DNA of 8,230 nucleotides from CAZTHK01 sp964613215 (GTDB lineage: Bacteria > Krumholzibacteriota > Krumholzibacteriia > Krumholzibacteriales > CAZTHK01), in the NCBI GenBank assembly GCA_964613215.1, contig CAZTHK010000040.1:1-8230 (forward strand), read 5' to 3'. Shown here piece after piece: positions 6,274 through 8,230 of the stretch. How positions within the stretch are numbered: position 1 is the first letter of the stretch; each line of letters starts with the position of its first letter. The notes under the pieces are model-generated. The model saw nothing but the letters and a program-made list of their open reading frames with translations, was not told the DNA's origin and did no database searches. The translations under genes and the position numbers were made by a program.

Positions 6274-6388
6274 AGAGTCCCTGCTGGAATCGCGAATGAC
6301 GGTTATCTTGAAGAAAGAATCGCGGGCTCACCTTTTCAAGGATTTTCAAGTTGCCGTTCACGTTCCCGGCGGGGGCTACGTTTTTATT
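6274..6388 (+). ncRNA. Candidate small RNA of about 110 nt
   Basis: The unit runs from the start point of the consensus promoter to a hairpin that ends in TTTTT. Internal pairing is visible: CTTGAAGA (6307-6314) can pair with TTTTCAAG at 6333-6340 or with the identical copy at 6343-6350, so two alternative stems are possible. The 8-mer GAATCGCG occurs twice (near 6290 and 6317). The last stem is the terminator at 6360-6380. A 55-codon frame opens at the ATG at 6296 and ends at 6463, but it has no good ribosome-binding site, no recognisable domain, and runs through the terminator. The RNA reading is favoured. I recognise no known RNA family. It could act in trans or, on read-through, as antisense to the end of the lipoprotein gene. 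Confidence 0.5.
6360..6388 (+). terminator. Probable intrinsic terminator of the small RNA
   Basis: ACGTTCCC (6360-6367) pairs with GGGG (6372-6375) and ACGT (6378-6381), with a GGCG loop and a CT bulge at 6376-6377. The stem has one G-T pair and is followed directly by TTTTTATT (6381-6388). Stem plus U tract fits rho-independent termination in the + direction; the bulge weakens it. Confidence 0.5.
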
Positions 6389-6423
6389 GTCATGGTATCC
6401 GGTTCAGGTGATAAGAGTTTTCC

Positions 6424-6444
6424 TGTCCGGTATCATCCCGGTCA
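6424..6444. other. Short hairpin just downstream of the lipoprotein gene
   Basis: TGtCCGG (6424-6430) and CCGGtCA (6438-6444) pair except for one mismatch, around a 7-nt loop. It lies 15 bp past the lipoprotein stop read on the - strand. There is no T tract on either side, so a terminator role is not established. Confidence 0.3.
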
Positions 6445-6459
6445 AAAGAGCAGGCTTAA

Positions 6460-7077
6460 TTAATCATCCCAGTGATCTACCTTGCCATTTTCTGATATAT
6501 AGATATATCTCTTCTGCCCCTTCTTTCTCGGATCCCGGTAGATCCACTGCTCCGTCCCGGCGGTAACTTGACTCTCCTTGATCTCATCCGGATATCCCCA
6601 GGATTCCAGAGCAGCTTCCCTGTCCATTCCCTTGAAAAGTTCGTGGTTCCTGATAGCCCGGGCAGTCTTCTTACTCTTATATTTTCTGAGATTCATTCTG
6701 TATCGGTAATCGGGGTCTTTGAACCAGAACAGCCGGGCGAGGGCCTTTTCGACCTTTTCTCTAGTCAGAGGTCTTTCCAGATTGAGCTGGTGTCTCAACA
6801 AGCGCTTATCCGGACCCTTGACTGTTATTCCGCCTGTCCAGTGCAGGTCCAGAGCGACCAGCTCAACCTTGATGTCGCGGTCGATAATTCTATTTTCCCG
6901 GTCATCAACAAGCAGGGAACGTGTCCACGCCTCTCTATCTTCATACTTCTGCTTGAGAGCATCTCTTCCCTCTATCGGAATATCCTTATCCACCTTCCTA
7001 TAGGCCTGGTTAAACATCCCACAGCCTGACCCGAGAAAGCTCAATATTACGGATACAACTAACAGCTTTTTAAGCAT
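6460..7077 (-). CDS. Probable lipoprotein with C-terminal BamE-like (SmpA/OmlA) domain
   Basis: Protein of 205 residues. The N-terminus (MLKKLLVVSVILSFLGSGC) is a signal peptide with a likely lipidated Cys19. The lipobox is atypical, with Gly at -3 and Leu at -4. Residues 40-130 are charged and contain ALDLHWTGGI (75-84) and RYRMNLRKY (125-133), and I do not recognise them. The C-terminus, FKGMDREAALESWGYPDEI (148-166), TEQWIY (175-180), YIYISENGKVDHW (191-203), has the hallmarks of BamE-like domains: a helix with GM-x-R/K-x-x-A, SWG-x-P, W-x-Y and a final beta hairpin ending G-K-V. Such domains occur in outer-membrane assembly factors and in many envelope lipoproteins, so the function is open. 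The ATG has AAGGAGG (7088-7094) 10 nt upstream. It lies 81 bp after yraN on the same strand and may be read from that operon or from a weak promoter in the gap. Confidence 0.8.
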   Translation of the reverse strand: MLKKLLVVSVILSFLGSGCGMFNQAYRKVDKDIPIEGRDALKQKYEDREAWTRSLLVDDRENRIIDRDIKVELVALDLHWTGGITVKGPDKRLLRHQLNLERPLTREKVEKALARLFWFKDPDYRYRMNLRKYKSKKTARAIRNHELFKGMDREAALESWGYPDEIKESQVTAGTEQWIYRDPRKKGQKRYIYISENGKVDHWDD

Positions 7078-7121
7078 ACCCCGAATTCCTCCTTATTTGT
7101 ATAATCTAATTCGACTCCCTT

Positions 7122-7150
7122 AAGATAGAAACAAACAGCTATCAAATCAA
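7122..7150 (-). promoter_or_regulatory. Weak candidate promoter of the lipoprotein gene
   Basis: On the - strand TTGATT (7145-7150) and TATCTT (7122-7127) are 17 bp apart, each with four of six consensus bases. It would give a leader of about 38 nt carrying the AAGGAGG site. The gene could equally be read through from yraN. Confidence 0.35.
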
Positions 7151-7158
7151 GATATTTT

Positions 7159-7524
7159 CTAACCTACTCCCTTTAGGTGTGTTAGCTTAAGGGTATCCTC
7201 AGCTACATCCATATCAATGGCAATCAGATCGAACCTTATCTGAGGAAAATCTTCTTCACTCTCATTCTCTGAGAGATAAGCTGTTGCTGCCTTTTTTATA
7301 TTAGACAGCTTATGTCTGTCCAGGCCATCCACCGCATCTCCGAAAGTGCCGCACCTCCGGGTTTTTACCTCCACAAAGGCCAAACAATCTCTGACACCTG
7401 CTATCAAATCCAACTCCAGAGGACCATTTCTGTAATTTCTCTCCAGTATATGGTAACCTCTCAATTGCAGATAACAGGCCGCGATGTTCTCTCCGATCCC
7501 CCCGGCTGTACTTCTGCCCTCCAC
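7159..7524 (-). CDS. yraN: YraN/UPF0102 family nuclease-like protein
   Basis: Protein of 121 residues, the usual length for the family. The conserved core is visible: GENIAACYLQLRGYHILERN (11-30), then LELDLIA (36-42) with Glu37 and Asp39, and FVEVKTR (50-56) with Glu52 and Lys54. Together these make the D/E...ExK site of the restriction-endonuclease-like fold. IRFDLIAID (96-104) is the last conserved strand. The family is thought to act on DNA or Holliday-junction-like structures, but its biological role is unsettled. The start is a GTG at 7524 with GGAGG (7530-7534) 5 nt upstream. It begins 14 bp after the rnhB stop, so the two are co-transcribed; rnhB-yraN is a common bacterial gene pair. 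Confidence 0.9.
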   Translation of the reverse strand: MEGRSTAGGIGENIAACYLQLRGYHILERNYRNGPLELDLIAGVRDCLAFVEVKTRRCGTFGDAVDGLDRHKLSNIKKAATAYLSENESEEDFPQIRFDLIAIDMDVAEDTLKLTHLKGVG

Positions 7525-7538
7525 ATCAACCTCCTCAT

Positions 7539-8165
7539 CTAACTCTTACCAGCCCTGAAGCTTCTCCTGTGAAAATCGGTCAAACCATTTCTTCTGATCC
7601 GGTCTATATGCTCCCGGGTGCCGTATCCCTTATTTCTGCCAAAGCCGTAACCGGCATACCTCCGGGTAACCTCCCGCATAATTCTGTCCCTGGTCACCTT
7701 GGCCAGGATAGATGCGGCAGCCACGCAAAAACTCCGTCTATCTCCACCCTTCACCATCTTCACTCTGCCATTCACAGGAGGATGCTGCAATCCATCCACC
7801 ACTACCAGATCAGGCATCATGCTGAGATTTTCCACCGCCTCTTTCATAGCCTTCATAGTTGCGGGCACAATACCTGTTCTATCGATTTCACCAGGCCCTA
7901 CCATCCCTATTCCCCTGGAATGTGAAAGGAGTGTTATCTCCTCATAGATGGCCTCACGCTCATTTTCACACAACATCTTGCTGTCGCGCACGCGCACCAG
8001 CTCATCACACGGCTCACACACTACTGCGGCAGCCACCACCGGCCCTGCCAGAGCCCCTCTGCCCGCTTCGTCCACCCCGGCCAGAATAAAGCCGTCAGAT
8101 ATCTTAAGAGTACCGTCAAATTCCACCAGTTGCCGGAAGAGAATCCGGTCGGGGGATACGGCCAT
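7539..8165 (-). CDS. rnhB: Ribonuclease HII
   Basis: Cytoplasmic endonuclease of 208 residues that cuts RNA in RNA-DNA hybrids and removes single ribonucleotides from DNA. All four metal-binding acids are present: Asp32 and Glu33 in AGVDEAGRG (29-37), Asp124 in VVVDG (121-125) and Asp142 in KGGD (139-142). These match Escherichia coli Asp16, Glu17, Asp108 and Asp126. Other family blocks are DSKML (61-65), AAASILAKVTRDR (149-161), NKGYGTREHI (178-187) and HRRSF (199-203). About 14 residues more than in E. coli precede the first motif, which is common. The ATG has AGGAG (8172-8176) 6 nt upstream. It is the first visible gene of the - strand group with yraN; rplS or trmD is often found just upstream in other genomes but lies outside this window. 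Confidence 0.97.
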   Translation of the reverse strand: MAVSPDRILFRQLVEFDGTLKISDGFILAGVDEAGRGALAGPVVAAAVVCEPCDELVRVRDSKMLCENEREAIYEEITLLSHSRGIGMVGPGEIDRTGIVPATMKAMKEAVENLSMMPDLVVVDGLQHPPVNGRVKMVKGGDRRSFCVAAASILAKVTRDRIMREVTRRYAGYGFGRNKGYGTREHIDRIRRNGLTDFHRRSFRAGKS

Positions 8166-8196
8166 CGGATACTCCTGATACTCATTGAGGCCTCCC

Positions 8197-8222
8197 CCTC
8201 AGCATACCACTGAGGTATAATA
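8197..8222 (-). promoter_or_regulatory. Inverted repeat and possible -10 element upstream of rnhB
   Basis: CCTCAG (8197-8202) and CTGAGG (8210-8215) form a perfect 6-bp inverted repeat with a 7-nt loop. Next to it, TATTAT on the - strand (8217-8222) matches five of six -10 bases. The -35 region would lie beyond the window edge, so a promoter cannot be confirmed. The repeat could also be the 3' hairpin of an upstream gene, but no T tract follows it. Confidence 0.35.
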
Positions 8223-8230
8223 AAGATTAA

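Noticed and set aside
6568..7029. Open frame of 153 codons on the + strand opposite the lipoprotein gene
   Set aside because: The - strand frame has a signal peptide, a Shine-Dalgarno site and a BamE-like domain; this one has none of these.
1..8230. CRISPR arrays, tRNA or rRNA genes, insertion sequences, phage or defence genes
   Set aside because: No regularly spaced repeats, cloverleaf candidates, transposase or integrase motifs, or defence-type domains were seen on either strand.

Overview
The window is ordinary bacterial chromosome: densely packed genes with good Shine-Dalgarno sites and consensus-like sigma-70 promoters. It carries seven confident protein genes and one or two less certain small ones. 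There are no rRNA or tRNA genes, CRISPR arrays, insertion sequences or phage genes. A source in an uncultured or poorly characterised Gram-negative lineage (for example the FCB group) is a guess. It rests on a mid-range GC content, BamE-like envelope proteins and a lysine 6-transaminase beside sodium-coupled amino-acid transporters. No phylogenetic marker here settles it.

Left part (1-2660): a small FmdB-type zinc-ribbon protein on the + strand converges on a lysine 6-transaminase (lat) on the - strand. lat has a good promoter and a perfect 7-bp dyad in its 5' leader. Upstream of it lies a roughly 115-nt nested inverted-repeat element that ends in a U-rich tract when read on the - strand. Next comes a small exported protein with its own strong promoter, also on the - strand.

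Middle (2660-6135): two secondary transporters lie in tandem on the + strand. The first is a neurotransmitter:sodium symporter (NSS/SNF, LeuT-like) with an unusually long hydrophilic N-terminus. The second is an alanine/glycine:cation symporter (AGCS) with an extra hydrophilic block of about 110 residues in a loop predicted to be extracytoplasmic. Together with lat, this segment looks directed at sodium-driven amino-acid uptake and use. The link to lat is inferred from proximity only.

Right part (6135-8230): a 325-bp gap between convergent genes contains an exact-consensus sigma-70 promoter (TTGACA, 17 bp, TATAAT). It drives no convincing protein gene. About 95-110 nt downstream a hairpin runs straight into five T residues, so the unit looks like a small RNA gene of about 110 nt and is the strongest candidate for something undescribed. 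On the - strand follow rnhB (RNase HII), yraN (UPF0102 nuclease-like) and a probable lipoprotein with a BamE-like C-terminal domain. The first two form a tight operon, and the lipoprotein may belong to it.

The lipoprotein and the small exported protein at 2226-2567 share the same C-terminal pattern (G-[YF]-P, then TE-x-W, then a G near the end of a beta-rich segment). They may be distant relatives in one genome region.
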